A stretch of DNA of 64,000 bases. Source: Hypoxylon rubiginosum. Lineage: Eukaryota > Ascomycota > Sordariomycetes > Xylariales > Hypoxylaceae. A program made the translations under genes and the position numbers. Where the stretch lies: positions 310,001 through 374,000 of the forward strand of contig CADCXA010000051.1 in assembly GCA_902806565.1 (NCBI GenBank). Direction: 5' to 3'. The notes beneath the pieces were generated by a model. The model was not told the DNA's origin. It did not search any database and worked only from the letters and a program-made list of their open reading frames with translations. Shown piece by piece: positions 34,469 through 45,638 of the stretch; the stretch's first letter is position 1, and each line of letters begins with the position of its first letter.

Positions 34469-37400
34469 CTACAGCTGCTCGATGCTTGATATAAGGTGAT
34501 CCAGTTGATCTGAGCCATTCTCCAACACGTCGGCCAGGAGCTTTGTCGCGCCGTTCAACCTGCGTATCTTGATCTCCTCCTCGAGTTCTCTAGACTTTTT
34601 CGCTGCTACGTCGAGCACCTTTCGCGGAATACGGGCCAGCCTGGCCACGTTCAGACCGTAGGACCTGTGGGCTACGCCCTCTCCTACCTCGTACAGAAAC
34701 GTGATGTCGTCTTCGTTGTCGTCCTCATCGCCTCCGCCGTTGTCGCCGTTGCCCTGCGCGTCCATGCCGTTGTCTCCGGCAGCAGCAGCAGCAGCAGGTC
34801 CGCCGGCTGCTCGCCTGGAGGCGGTGGTGGTAAAGCGCATGTGGACGTTGCGGCAGCGGCCGCCGAGGCCGTCGGCGACGCGGGCGAGGCTCTGGTAGTG
34901 GGTGACGAAGAGGGTGAGGCAGCGGGTGTCGGCGACGACGTGGTGGAGGACGGCGTGGGCGATGGCGGCGCCGTCGTGGGTGCTGGTGCCGCGGCCGAGC
35001 TCGTCGAGGAGGACGAGGGAGCGCGGGGTGGCGGCGCGGAGGATGCGGGCCGTCTCGGAGACCTCGACCATGAAGGTGGACTCGCCGGCGAAGAGGTTGT
35101 CGCGGGCGCCCATGCGGGTGTATATCGCGTCGGCGGGGGTCAGGCGCAGGGCGTCGGCGGGCACGTAGGAGCCGACCTGGGCGAGGAGGACGAGGAGGGC
35201 GACGGCGCGGACGAAGGAGGACTTGCCGCCCATGTTGGGGCCGGTGACGAGGTGGGCGAGGGGCGCGGGGGAGGCGAGGGTCGTGGTGAAGGGGATGTAG
35301 GGCGTGGTGAGGGTCTGCTCGGCGATGGGGTGGCGGCCGCCGGCGATGGACAGGGTCGGGGCGGCGTCGGAGGGGAGGAAGACGGGCTTGGAGTAGCCGG
35401 GGAGGGCGGCGACCTTGGAGAGGGAGAGGAGGCAGTCGAGGGTGGCGAGGGCGGAGACGGCGTCGCGGAGGGGCTGGTAGTCGGCGGCGATGCTCCCGAG
35501 GAGGGAGGCGAAGGCGGCGTCGCAGGCGGCCGAGAGGGCCTCCCTGTGCTGGTCGCGCTCCGAGACGAGGCGGACGACGTCGGGCGTGTGGAAGCGCGAG
35601 AGCTTCTTGGTGCCGCTGATCTTGATCCACGAGGCCGGCACGCGCTTGATGTCGGCGTTGGGCACCTCGACGAGGTACTCGATGCCGGCGACGGTGGCGT
35701 ACGGCACGGGCCCCTTCTTGCCTAGGGTCGCGCCGGCCTGCTTGCGGTGCGCGTCGAGCTCCTGCTCCACGGCCGCGATGCCCAGCTTGTGCTGGCTGAT
35801 GTCGTCCGACTCCTCGGCCTCGCGGAAGAACTCGTACTTGTCGTCGCGGCGCGCGGCGTCGGCGTTAACGAGGCCGAGGTACGACAGCACGGCGGGCAGG
35901 ATGGCGGGCAGGGACGAGATGGCGGCGCCGATGGCCCGCGCCTCGAAGCCCGTGTCCGCGGCGGACCTGACCCGCGCGAACTCGGTCGCGATCCGCTGCA
36001 GGGTCTGGAGGACGGCCAGCAGCTCGGGGCGCGTGCACTTGCCGTAGTAGATGCGGATCAGGCTCCTCTCGAGGTCCGTCCGGACGTTCTTCAGTATATG
36101 CTCGAGCTGGTCCACCTTGGCGGTTGACGCGTTCTCTAGCAGCTCCTCGACGGCGGCGACCCGCTCCTCGAGACGCTCCTTGTCTAGTAGGGGCCGGCCG
36201 ATCCACTTGCGTAGTAGTCGTTGCCCAAAGCGTGTTAGAGTCTTGTCTAGAGCCCAGAAGAGGCTGCCTTTTTCGCTGTGGTCGGTCTGGTTGCGATATA
36301 CCTCTAGACTTTCTAGGGTGGTTCCGTTGATCAGCATGTGCTGACGGGCACTGAAGGACTGGAAGTATTTGGTTAGGTCGAATATGTGCTCGAGGCCGTA
36401 CTCCTTCAGATGGTTGATCATGGAGGACAGGCAGATGGTAACAGGCTCCGGCAGCTTCAAGACTTTGTCTAGCAAAGCGCTAGCCTGCTCATTGTTGCCC
36501 TCTGATGCTTCTTTCAATTTAGCGGAGTAGAATTGAGCGACGTGCGAATAGGCTTCGGCGGCAATGGTCTTGGACTTGGGAATCCTTTCTATCCTGCTCC
36601 TGTCGCCGAATACGTTGGTGGCGCTGCCGGATAGATGCTGGAGGAGTTTGTCGGTAGCTTTGGAGAGCTCGCCGACGATGAGAAATTCGCACGGCGAGAT
36701 GTGTAGCAGCCTAGTCTCGATCTCACTGCGCATGAAACCGTCCTCGAAGCTGTCGTAGATAATGTCGCCGGTCGCGGGCTGCACCGCGATGATCCCGACG
36801 TCGACTTTCTCGTCGGTGCCCCAGCCCTTCGCGTTCGTCTCCGTGATGCAGAGCAGGTACCCGGCCGCCGGGGCCCCCGAGCCGCCCGCCTGGTCCAGCT
36901 CCCCGATCTCGTCGACGTAGGTGCCCTTGGTGTAGACGTTGGTGAGCTTGCGCGTGAAGGGCGCGTTGCGGTTGTCCCCGACCTTCTTCAGGGCCGCCGT
37001 CTCGACCTGGCGCACGACGCCGACCTTGTGGCCGGCGGCGACGAGCCGCTTGGCGTGCACCGGCAGCCGGTGCACGGGGATGCTCGCCGAGGCGAAGCGG
37101 TCGAGGTGCGCTTCGGATGGGTGCTCGTCGTACCGGAACTTGCCGGGTATGCAGACTATGCTGAGCTCCTTGGCCGCGACGCGGGCGTCCTCGCCGAAGA
37201 ACTTGAACTTGTATCCGACCTCCACGATTAGTACGGTGTCCATGTGCTTCCTCTTGATGTCTAAGAATTGAATCTCCATGGGCGTGAGCTTTCCCGTCTT
37301 GGATCCTTTCTTCTTCCCCTTGGTGGGCGGCGGCGGCGGTTCTTCCTCTTCGCCGTCTTCCGCGTCCTCCTCCGCGGCCTGGGTATCGTCGTCCCCGTGC

Positions 37401-37867
37401 GTATTTCGACTCCTGATCATACTGTCTGGTCGGCCGAGCTTCTGCACGAATTTCCGATGTAGCTCTTCCCTCCTCCGCTTATCGGCAGTATCTACCTCCT
37501 CTTCATCATCTGGTGCGTCCTCTCGAGAAGTCGATCCGTTATAGAGATAGCGTTCTGTCCGAGTGCCCGGTCTGCTAAAAGCTAAGGTCGGAGACTTGAA
37601 GCCCTGTTCCCTTGAGCTCTCGTCATCCTTATCATCCTCATTCTCGACATCCTTAGCTTTCGACTTCTTCTTCTTCAGCGGAGTATCGTTCCCGTTGTCG
37701 GTGTCTTCTTGGAGCGGTCGCTTGCGGGAGCTCTCAGGGGCATCGTTGGAGCCGTCGGCATCTTGGCTCTGGGGCTTTCGGAGAGAGGAAGCAAGGCCGT
37801 TGACGGTCTTCGGTGTGAAGAAGCTGGTGAGAGACTGCTGCTTCTTTCCCTTCGGCTGGCTTGCCAT
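34469..37867 (-). CDS. MSH3: DNA mismatch repair protein MSH3
   Basis: A single exon of 1132 residues. The N-terminus carries a PCNA-interacting box Q10-SLTSFF (Q-x-x-L-x-x-F-F at 10-17), followed by a disordered acidic/basic linker with a Pro5 run. The MutS mismatch-binding domain begins near 200 ([46 protein letters not shown]), which separates MSH3 from MSH2 and MSH6. The clamp and lever domains follow. The ATPase has Walker A GPNMGGKS near 876, Walker [17 protein letters not shown] near 950 and the FVTHYQSL switch. Paired with MSH2 as MutS-beta it recognises insertion/deletion loops. The C-terminal third uses almost only G/C-ending codons, giving long spurious antisense frames. Confidence 0.96.
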   Translation of the reverse strand: MASQPKGKKQQSLTSFFTPKTVNGLASSLRKPQSQDADGSNDAPESSRKRPLQEDTDNGNDTPLKKKKSKAKDVENEDDKDDESSREQGFKSPTLAFSRPGTRTERYLYNGSTSREDAPDDEEEVDTADKRRREELHRKFVQKLGRPDSMIRSRNTHGDDDTQAAEEDAEDGEEEEPPPPPTKGKKKGSKTGKLTPMEIQFLDIKRKHMDTVLIVEVGYKFKFFGEDARVAAKELSIVCIPGKFRYDEHPSEAHLDRFASASIPVHRLPVHAKRLVAAGHKVGVVRQVETAALKKVGDNRNAPFTRKLTNVYTKGTYVDEIGELDQAGGSGAPAAGYLLCITETNAKGWGTDEKVDVGIIAVQPATGDIIYDSFEDGFMRSEIETRLLHISPCEFLIVGELSKATDKLLQHLSGSATNVFGDRSRIERIPKSKTIAAEAYSHVAQFYSAKLKEASEGNNEQASALLDKVLKLPEPVTICLSSMINHLKEYGLEHIFDLTKYFQSFSARQHMLINGTTLESLEVYRNQTDHSEKGSLFWALDKTLTRFGQRLLRKWIGRPLLDKERLEERVAAVEELLENASTAKVDQLEHILKNVRTDLERSLIRIYYGKCTRPELLAVLQTLQRIATEFARVRSAADTGFEARAIGAAISSLPAILPAVLSYLGLVNADAARRDDKYEFFREAEESDDISQHKLGIAAVEQELDAHRKQAGATLGKKGPVPYATVAGIEYLVEVPNADIKRVPASWIKISGTKKLSRFHTPDVVRLVSERDQHREALSAACDAAFASLLGSIAADYQPLRDAVSALATLDCLLSLSKVAALPGYSKPVFLPSDAAPTLSIAGGRHPIAEQTLTTPYIPFTTTLASPAPLAHLVTGPNMGGKSSFVRAVALLVLLAQVGSYVPADALRLTPADAIYTRMGARDNLFAGESTFMVEVSETARILRAATPRSLVLLDELGRGTSTHDGAAIAHAVLHHVVADTRCLTLFVTHYQSLARVADGLGGRCRNVHMRFTTTASRRAAGGPAAAAAAGDNGMDAQGNGDNGGGDEDDNEDDITFLYEVGEGVAHRSYGLNVARLARIPRKVLDVAAKKSRELEEEIKIRRLNGATKLLADVLENGSDQLDHLISSIEQL

Positions 37868-38332
37868 TTTGAGTGAGGCGTAGGGTGAGTCGCACTGCGA
37901 CGTCTAGTGAGAAGTTGTCTTGTTAGTGTAGGGGATTAGGGGGTTAGGGTGGACCTTCGTCATGATGCATTTAAAGGTGGACGCGTCTAGAAATTGGCGG
38001 ACGCGTTAAGTGTTCAGCACAGACCCACCGCGCCTTCAGGGGCGACCCTTGCCCCCGAATCCGTTAATTTATAGGGTACGTACCTCTGATTTTAGCGCTG
38101 TCGCCTCTCTACATGAAATGTAAACTTCTACTTCAACTCTGGACTTGCGAAGAAAAGAATTTACAATCACTACATGGATATATGGCGATGAAATCCTGTC
38201 GGTTAAGCATCTAATATTTCCTGCCTACCTGTACGATACTAAACTTCGATTTCCCCTGCTTCTCCTAATCCAGATTCGTGCTTAAATACCTATGTAGGTA
38301 CGTAGATTATTCAAATCCTGTTAGTTGTCCCC
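37868..38332. other. MSH3 promoter and 3' flank of the subtilase gene
   Basis: Non-coding gap between two genes on the minus strand. Two ACGCGT sites (about 37,980 and 38,000), the MluI cell-cycle box sequence bound by MBF in yeasts, lie some 115-140 bases upstream of the MSH3 start: GGACGCGTCTAG and GGACGCGTTAAG. That fits S-phase control of a repair gene, though it is not shown. Confidence 0.45.
37980..38008 (-). promoter_or_regulatory. Paired MCB-like ACGCGT elements upstream of MSH3
   Basis: Two copies of GGACGCGT, 18 bases apart (37,980-37,987 and 37,998-38,005), sit in the MSH3 promoter. ACGCGT is the MluI cell-cycle box of the MBF factor in budding and fission yeast. Its use here is inferred from the motif and the gene's function. 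Confidence 0.45.
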
Positions 38333-39815
38333 TCAACTCGAACACCCGTCGTTGTCTCCTGAATTCGAGTCATAAAATAACTCGGCTAGGTTACCATTGA
38401 AGGCAATAAGGTTAGGGCTACCCTTCGGATCATTCACCCTATTCAGCGTTGCGAGTCCAATCATACGCTTGGCTATGGCTGCTGGCCCTGATATCAATTC
38501 TCGCGACATCAAATACGTCACGAGACCGGCCACTTGAGGGCTGGACATACTGGTTCCGGCAGCGGTCATGTAAGCCGTGTCACCTTTATTCCAGGCCGAA
38601 TAGATTTCGACTCCAGGGGCGTGGATATCCACACACGATCCCCAGTTGGAGAAGTTGGCTCGCTTGTCGCATTCTTCGATGGCGGCGACGGTGATGGCCT
38701 CGGGCGCTGACGCCGGGCTGATTGTGCAAGCATCTTTGTCCGAGTTACCAGCTGCTACTACAACTGTCATGCCACCGTTTACGGCATTTCTAACGGCGTC
38801 GTTCACAGCTTGGGACTTGTCGCCGCCTAGGGACATATTGATCACCGACCGCGCGGTAATGCCTCGTGCCTGGGCATCTTTTACCACTACCGATGGGTCA
38901 GTCTAATGAGGTATATGAAGGCAACGGGGTCTCACCCCAATCGATTCCAGCGATAAGTGAACCCCCGTCGCCACCGCCGTGTTTGTCCAAGACCTTCACT
39001 GCGATAAGCTGGGTGCTGTTATTGACGCCGACCGTGTTCCCACCAACGCTCCCGGCTACATGAGTTCCATGCCCATTCTCGTCAATGTCCTACAGCAAAT
39101 ATTAGTACATGTATTCCGGTCCTCTTATTTAGATGTCTAACCGGAGATCCGTCGATGAAGTTCTCGCCGAATGTTGCTCGTCCGCCAAGCTCCTTGTCAC
39201 ATATTAATTACGGACAAGAGGACCAAGCGAGGAGGGGGCCAACCTGGTGAGTCAAGCGGATTCCGGTGTCCAGTATATAAGCATAAGTCTGTTCAGCTCC
39301 CTCTGCAGGGGCTTCCCATTTGTATGCCTTGCGGCCACTCTCTCGATGGGAAATTCGGCCTAGGCCCCAGAGATCGGTTGCTGCGTCTGACCTAGGGATG
39401 TTGCGAGAAATAGGGGCTTTTATGGTTGCTAGGCAGTTTTGGACAACGTATTTGACCTTTATTTTGTTAGATATTTCTGCTAATGGTACGTAGGTAAACA
39501 CCTAGATAGGTATCTAGGCTGTTATCTCACATTGGGGTCATTTCGAATGGTATCAAGGGTCGAATTATCACATTCGATGTGATATCCATTGAACTCTGAT
39601 ATTCCGTACGTCTTTTTGATGCCCTTTTTGTCTTTACCCTGCTGGGCGTGAGTGTTCATCTGTTGGTAATGCTTTTGAAGTGTCTTCCGGTCGGTAGTTT
39701 TCATAACTACAATGTAGTTGTCGGCAATGCCGCTCGCGGCATCTGTCTTCATGAGAGGCGCCTTGGCCAGAGTAAGGGGAGCCAAAGCCACCAGGAGTAA
39801 GTTGAATATCTTCAT
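38333..39815 (-). CDS. Secreted subtilisin-like serine protease (proteinase K type, S8)
   Basis: Five exons, complement(join(38333..38886,38936..39089,39142..39192,39244..39456,39531..39815)), encode 418 residues. A signal peptide (MKIFNLLLVALAPLTLA) precedes an I9-type propeptide (NYIVVMKTTDRKTLQKHY to about residue 100). The mature S8 domain has all catalytic residues: Asp158 in YILDTG, His190 in NGHGTHVAG, Ser347 in GTSMSSP, and the oxyanion Asn in AAGNSD. Length and layout match fungal proteinase K-like proteases, which degrade protein outside the cell. The acceptor of intron 1 (AATAAAG at 39,457) is unusual but is needed to give DPNVKYVVQNC. A TATA box lies upstream. All splice phases close, so the gene looks intact. 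Confidence 0.9.
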
Positions 39816-40840
39816 ATTAACTTCGATTTAGACTGGTATGCTAGCGGTATTGCTAATGATAGTGGTCAAGACTAGGAAGAGCGCTGCATAGTCGGAATGC
39901 AGAGCTAAGTACAATCCATAGTAGATTGTATTAGCTTCCGCCCCTTTTATATTCGTAGCTTTCTCATCGCGAATAATGATTATCATACTTTCCCATATGA
40001 TGTCCATGTCATTGAGCAGATATCACTCCTACTGAGGCGTTTATTTTCGCCATTTCCTTTGCATCATATAAATGTGCCATCTCAATGCTCCGATGGGGGC
40101 CTGCAGTCGGTGATATAAGTCTGTCCATTCATATTTAACAACACACCGATGCTTATTCACCCAACCGACAGGAGATGCGTCTAATGCTTAACCACTTATT
40201 ACGATTATTCTATCCTGAATTTACTCTGTGATTCATGCTAAACTGAGCTAGTTTTAATGATTGCTATGAGTAAGGCCTCTTCCCCTTTGGCAGGTCTGGT
40301 GAATTTGTTCAGGATTATTGTTTGTGCTTGTTATACGTGTTTGTCTTTGTCAAGTAATCAGAGTATTAGGAACCAGACCTCTTCTAGCTCCTAGCTCAGA
40401 CAGCTTCATTCAATACAACTTCAATGCCTTTGATTCATTTCATCCTTTTCCATTGTTTCCTAATTGTGCTGTGTTTCCTTTTCTTCTTCCTTGTATCATG
40501 CTGGCGCATGGTGCTACAGTACCCAGACAGTACATAATATATATGAAGACCTATTTCCATAGGAATCGTTCCATACCGGGATTTGTGAAGTCCAAGTTAC
40601 AATCACTGCCAGGTGCCACTCCAACGCGTAAATACAGTCAGGTAATCCGGGTCAGGTTTCCAGTCTTGGGTAAAAGAGTCCTACGTTAAGAATAAATTAC
40701 AGCGTGCCGATCGCTAGGTAGACGGGTTCTATTTAAGATATCCTAATTTCTTGTCAAACAGTTCAGAGAATTAACGCCAGGTCTAATAGAACTTATACCT
40801 CAGCTTGCGGCTCTTGAGAGGATTAAGTCAGACCCCCAAG
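39816..40840. other. Divergent intergenic region between the subtilase and the NLR-like gene
   Basis: The left part is the subtilase promoter with its TATA box. The right part may hold lost 5' coding sequence of the NLR-like gene. A canonical acceptor (branch CCTAATT, TTGTCAAACAG ending at 40,761) opens a coding-looking stretch FRELTPGLIELIPQLAALER in another frame, described under findings. The frame at 40,318-40,689 looks non-coding. Confidence 0.45.
39943..39951 (-). promoter_or_regulatory. TATA box of the subtilase gene
   Basis: Minus-strand TATAAAAGG sits about 130 bases upstream of the protease start codon, a usual distance for a strongly regulated secreted enzyme in filamentous fungi. 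Confidence 0.6.
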
Positions 40841-42364
40841 ATGCCCTGCCTCTCTTTGAAAACGCCCAAGAAGATGGACAACTTCGTCGGTCGAGAATCA
40901 ACGCTGGAGATGCTTGACGAATACTTATCTCCGGATACGCCAGCCACTCATCATCGGCTCCGCTCCTTCGCCATATGCGGACTCGGTGGTATAGGGAAAA
41001 CCGAACTGGCTGTCAAATATGCTTATTCGCGCCGACAATATTTTGACGTGGTTTTCTGGTTGAGAGCCAATGATGAAGAGACCCTAGCTGCAGACATCGC
41101 CGGAATTGCCGTAGAACTTGGCCTTACCAGTGCTGGTATCAACGTCGCTGCTGGCCGCGATATTGCTATAAGATGGCTGTCTCAGCCTACAAGAAAGTCC
41201 GGGCTACCAGACACGTCGCAGAACAGTCTCAATTGGCTACTTATTTACGACAACGTCGACGACCCTGATGTCCTGAGGAACAATTGGCCACAGTTTGGGA
41301 CAGGCTCTATTTTGATCACCACTCGAGACGCTCAAGCCCAGCATTCTCGATACGCGGAGAATGGCGTAAATCTCGCTCCTCTATCTGACACCGAGTCTCA
41401 GGACCTGATACAGCGGTTAACGCATGTTCCAGCTACTCCATCGCAAGAAGAAGCCCTAAGTCTTTTGTCGAAAAAGCTGGATGGTCTTCCACTTGCCATC
41501 AGTCACGTCTCTGCTGTTTTTAGGAAGATGGGACTTTCGCATAGCGAGCTCCTGCGGTGTTGCAGCAAGGGAGGAATTGACAAGATCTTAGAAAGACAGG
41601 GCAAAATCCGGGGAGGACGATATCTATACTGGTCACTTGACCGCCTGTCAGATCCGGCAAGAGCTCTTTTACAGGTGATCAGTCTACTTGATCAGGACAA
41701 CATCCCACGGAAAATGTTACTTTATCGAACTAGCAAGGCAAAGCTAAGGAATTACCCAAGTTGCGTAGCGGAGTACATGGATGCACAAGAGGAGCTATTT
41801 TCTTCGTCTCTTCTTAACCTGGATCGAGACCAGTGGAAGCTCTCCCTTCACCGTCTCGTGCAAGACTCAGTAAGACTATCGATGGATGAAGATACCCTTT
41901 TCGCAGCATTTCATATGGCGCTTGACCTAGTTATCATAGGATGGCCCTTCCAATCGACCAAGGATCATAATCCTATAGCGAGGCTCGAAAAATGCGAGCA
42001 GGTCTTTCCAAGTGTGCTCTGCCTGAAGGATGGACTCAAGCAGCTCATCAATACTTCGCCCCACTTTCCCCTGAATGTTGATATTGCTAGGCTGCTCAAT
42101 GACGCCGGCAGGTAAGAGTCCAAGAAAAACACGCGAGACTATAGGTGATTTACTAACTCCGCTTACTATAGGTACATGATTGAGCGAGGATTACCGGAGG
42201 AGACTAAGTCACTTTGTGAGTTGGCCCTCGAAATTGGCCAGCGGCTTGAAGGTGTTCAGGGCAACTCACAGGAAGCAATTGCAACTATACGCGAGAGCCA
42301 CTCAATCCTTGACATCGCCCTTGCGGAAACAACAGGAAATGGGAAAGTGGGATCAAGCGGATGA
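40841..42364 (+). CDS. NB-ARC NLR-like (STAND) protein, apparently truncated at both ends
   Basis: Two exons, join(40841..42111,42172..42364), give 487 residues (intron GTAAGA, branch TACTAAC, acceptor CTATAG). The NB-ARC module starts at once: DNFVGRE, P-loop GLGGIGKT (47-54), Walker B WLLIYDNVDD (about 133-142), GSILITTRD, and GLPLAI near 217, then a winged-helix-like part. The family normally adds a signalling domain before the NB-ARC and long TPR, ankyrin or WD40 repeats after it. Here there are only about 20 residues before it. The end is one partial TPR-like unit (RYMIERGLPEETKSLCELALEIG), after which the frame stops at 42,364. Another frame continues the TPR pattern. Fungal NLRs act in non-self recognition and cell death; here it is probably a decaying gene. 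Confidence 0.75.
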
Positions 42365-43084
42365 GTTTCTCAGAAGTCTATCGTTTGAGGAGAAAGTCGA
42401 TGCCTCATGATATGCGGTGTTTCATTTTCAGCTGCACTACCATGTGTACCCGAATACTGGTGGTGTTCTCTCTTACTGCATTTCTTTCTATTGTCAAGTC
42501 ATTAGAGTACCTGATGCTATAGAGCAGCCGTCTAGAAAATAATCTACAACTACTAAAGCATGGCTGTATGATTGTACTACCACACCTCACATGCTGTGAC
42601 AAGGGTCTGTATCAGAGACTTGGAATGGCTTCAATTCAGTGTAATAATCTTTACGGGTCCTAAGGTCCTTGATTCCCTTCAATTCGGACAGGAATCTAAG
42701 GCCCTATTTATGTCCCAAGGTTGCTACCTGATTTCTGCCTTGTTGCCACCTTAAGCGCCCGACTGACGTGTGTTGGTCTTGTTGTTTCAATCATAGCGGA
42801 GTCATTTCCATCCATTCAACTTCAACCAACGCACACATCAATATACAGGATACGCGCTTGCCAAGGTCTGTGACCATGGAACTCTCTATTCAGGTGAGCC
42901 ACTCGGATCGAGCCGTGTGACACATGCACTGTATATGCCTATTGAATTCTTCTCTCGCACGCCTGGCTTAAGATATAATCTACTCCTCTGCGAAAGCTGT
43001 GAGGCCTATAGTTATAGAGCTCTTCTTGTCCTGTTGATACGTACCTATGTAACTGAGAAAACAGTGTAGGTTAGGTCAGGCTAT
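42365..43084. other. Convergent flank between the NLR-like and the AcuF-type zinc-finger genes
   Basis: Right after the NLR stop, another frame runs to a TGA at 42,410 (KWDQADEFLRSL, TPR-like), so the first 46 bases may be lost coding sequence. Beyond that I see no gene. A short ATG frame MELSIQ followed at once by a GTGAGC donor-like site at about 42,876 cannot be extended. Confidence 0.45.
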
Positions 43085-45451
43085 CTATTGTCTGGTACGC
43101 ACCCAGCGCTGAACCGCCCTGAGACTTGGATCCTCCGCAGTCCAACGGCCCATGTTCAAGTCAGAAGTTCTCAATTCTTGATAAATGGCCTCGTCCGTAA
43201 TCTGTGATAGTTCCTACACCGAATTGTTAGCGAAGGCTTTCTAAGAACGTATTGAAGGTAGGTAATAAGATATGGCATTCTAAAATCGGAAAATAAAAGA
43301 GTAGTATGGTCTCGTACAGTTCGAAGCTGTTCGTCACAGGCTCTCAGTTGTCTCCGGTTCGAGGAACTCGGTCGCTGCCCTTGGAGAACTGCCTCCCGGT
43401 ATTCCATCCACCTCTGCGCAGCGGCCTGCCTAAGGTAAATCTTTTGCGCTTCGTTTCTCCGGGCGAAGGCATCTAAGAGGATTCTGTGGAAAGCCGATCC
43501 ACGTATTAGTATCTTCATATCATTCAATATGTTGTCTCGGGAATGGTTATCTGATAACCACGTACTGTTTCAGCTCGGCCATTGCCTGTTCATTTTCGCT
43601 GCCCGTTGTCCGCGGTATCGCAGTATCGGCAGCTACATTGAGAATATTTCGGCCATGTATCGAACACTGTCGTAATACCGCCCAGCCCTCCGTGTAATAG
43701 TCGTCGGTGTTCGGCGGGTCTACCGGCGCCGCCGCGATGTAATATTGGAGTGTTCGCAAGTCACTCAGGATTTCGGCAATTCTTGCTGTCCTGTAATCAT
43801 TTAATCCGTCGTATGGTCTCGATGTCATGGACGAACCGACTTCCGAATCATCTAAAATTGGTGGTGAAAGGGCAGGAGGTGAGGTTAAAGGGTAAGGTGA
43901 ATTTTGCTCCTCTGATTTCGCCATTACCTCCTCTTCCTCAGAAGAACTGTGTGATTCGGCGACGGAATGATTCTCGGCATTTTTCAAGGATTCCTCATCA
44001 ACTGGAACATCGCCATCGTCATCAGTGATGGGAAAGAGAACAAATAGTGCAGCATCTTCCAAGTGTCGGCCAACATGACGTTTGTATTCCTTAGCTGACG
44101 GGATGAGCTCCTGACAGAGAGGACAAGTGCTATGATTACTAAGGGGGCGTCCACTTGTAAAGAGCTCTGCTGAAGCCCTTAGTTGATTATTACTAGCATC
44201 GTCCAAATGGAAATCTTGTAAATGATCTCTAAGATGCCCATATGAGCTAAATGGTGGATGATTGCAGAATGCGCAGTGCCAGAGACGCCAGTGTTCCTGC
44301 AACATGTGATCCATCCACTGATGTCGTCTCGCAAAGTCGCTCCCTGCAACTGGGCAATCTAATTCGAGACAAGTATAAGGCCGTAAGTCGGCAAATATAT
44401 GTTTTCTAGTCAAAGGGGACTGTAAGAATGAAGTAGCAAAGTGCAATTTAAGGAGGAACGTACTTCCATTCCCATCTACTAGACACGGACATCATCGTGT
44501 AGCAGAACGGACATTCAAATGGACCATTTAGCGCCCCCGTTGGCAGAGCTGGTACACGTGGCCTGTCAGCACCGCTGCGTGTAGTTGCAAACGAACTTTG
44601 GGTAATGCCACTTTCAGACAACTCGTCCTCACTATTATGATCAAGTTTGTGATCTAGTGGTTTATCCTTCAGGGGCTGTGGTATTGATGATGCAACGGTG
44701 CTTTGTTCTCCAAGCACCAATCTACTAGTATCCGCGTTTAGGCCGTCGGATAGAATGGCGTGATGAAGTTCCCTATACTTGAAGAATTGCCTTCGGCGTG
44801 AATTCGCTTTACCCAAGCGCTCGGCGAGCTTGGGGCCCGCCGTATTGAACTTTGTTGCAATATGTGAGATATCAGATGCCTCGTAAAAAGAAACGTCTAT
44901 ACGAGAAGCTGCTTTTAGCCGATCATGAGGAGCTGGATTACGGATGGAAACAGAAAGTCTTAGCAAACAGTCCACGGCTTCTATAACGTCTGTGGAGATT
45001 TGAGCTAGCTCTGTCTCGAATTCGACGTAACCATTAGGTGGCCCATGTAGGTCCTGATCCGAATCGTCACCTTCGGGTAGGAATTCATCCCAGGGTATTC
45101 TTTCACCATGTAGGATAGCTAGAGCTACGAAACTTAATTAGTCTCTATTCATTTTGAGAGATGTGGTAAGGGAAGAAACAAAGTAGTGATACCATTTGTA
45201 AGCGAATCGTTTAGGTCGACGAGCAAGCTCTTGACCTGTTTTTCCAAATGAGATGCATCTCGAAGGCGGTGGTTAAGGGAGCTTCTTCCAGTTCTATGAG
45301 CTCCGATGTTTCCTGACCAGACCTTGAATCTTGCGAATTCGTCTGCTAATTTGGATACCGTGAGCAGGTTGGACCCTTCGGGGATAACGTCAACCGCTAT
45401 GCATTTGAACGACTTGAGACAGGAAGCTACATGGTCTGTAATAGTAGGCAT
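43085..45451 (-). CDS. C2H2-type zinc-finger protein of the fungal AcuF-like family
   Basis: Five exons, complement(join(43085..43213,43318..43483,43566..44405,44464..45124,45193..45451)), encode 684 residues; all phases close and branch sites are canonical (ACTAAT, CGCTAAC). The N-terminal region (about 1-260) has the family's helical domain: HVASCLKSF, FKVWSGNIGAHRTGRSSLNHRLRDAS, LLRLSVSIRNPAPHDRL. About 289-425 hold four Cys/His units: FECPFCYTMM...KKHIF, CLELDCPVAG...H, WHCAFCNHPPF...H, STCPLCQELI...HVGRHLEDAALF. This layout recurs in large fungal families labelled oxidoreductase AcuF-like C2H2 domain, often near HET/NLR genes. The role is unknown. The C-terminal exons (ELSQITDEAIYQELRTSDLNMGRW) are too short to show as open frames and were placed by phase. 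Confidence 0.85.
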
Positions 45452-45638
45452 CGTTCTTCTACATGAGATAACAGGTATTGATGTACGTCCTAAAATTTCG
45501 AATAGCGACCGTTAGCGGTTTATAAAAAACCGCCAAAGTGATAAAAGTGCCAAGTCCGCCAAATCCACCAAACCTGTTAAACCTACAAAATAAGCCAAAA
45601 CTATAATATATATAACTCCCATATTATATAAATATATT
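45452..45638. promoter_or_regulatory. Promoter of the zinc-finger gene with hairpin and 9-bp-periodic tract
   Basis: A perfect inverted repeat GCGGTTT/AAACCGC (45,515-45,533, loop of five A/T) lies about 65 bases upstream of the zinc-finger ATG. Next to it, about 45,528-45,590, the sequence repeats every 9 bases around CCNNCAAA (CCGCCAAAG, GTGCCAAG, CCGCCAAAT, CCACCAAAC). From 45,590 the DNA turns AT-rich. Confidence 0.55.
45634..45638. repeat. Left target-site duplication ATATT
   Basis: Five bases directly left of the LTR, identical to the five at 45,857-45,861. Confidence 0.7.

Noticed and set aside
34667..35725. 352-codon plus-strand frame antisense to MSH3
   Set aside because: Gly/Glu/Val-rich low-complexity translation produced by the GC3-biased MSH3 ATPase region read backwards; no domain.
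40318..40689. 123-codon frame upstream of the NLR as its effector domain
   Set aside because: Translation is Phe/Leu/Pro-rich and looks non-coding; no domain and no clean splice into the NB-ARC frame.
28449..45554. Shared AGTGAYAAAAGTGCCAAG at about 28,454 and 45,535 as a dispersed repeat
   Set aside because: An 18-base near match is expected by chance in 64 kb and the flanks do not align.
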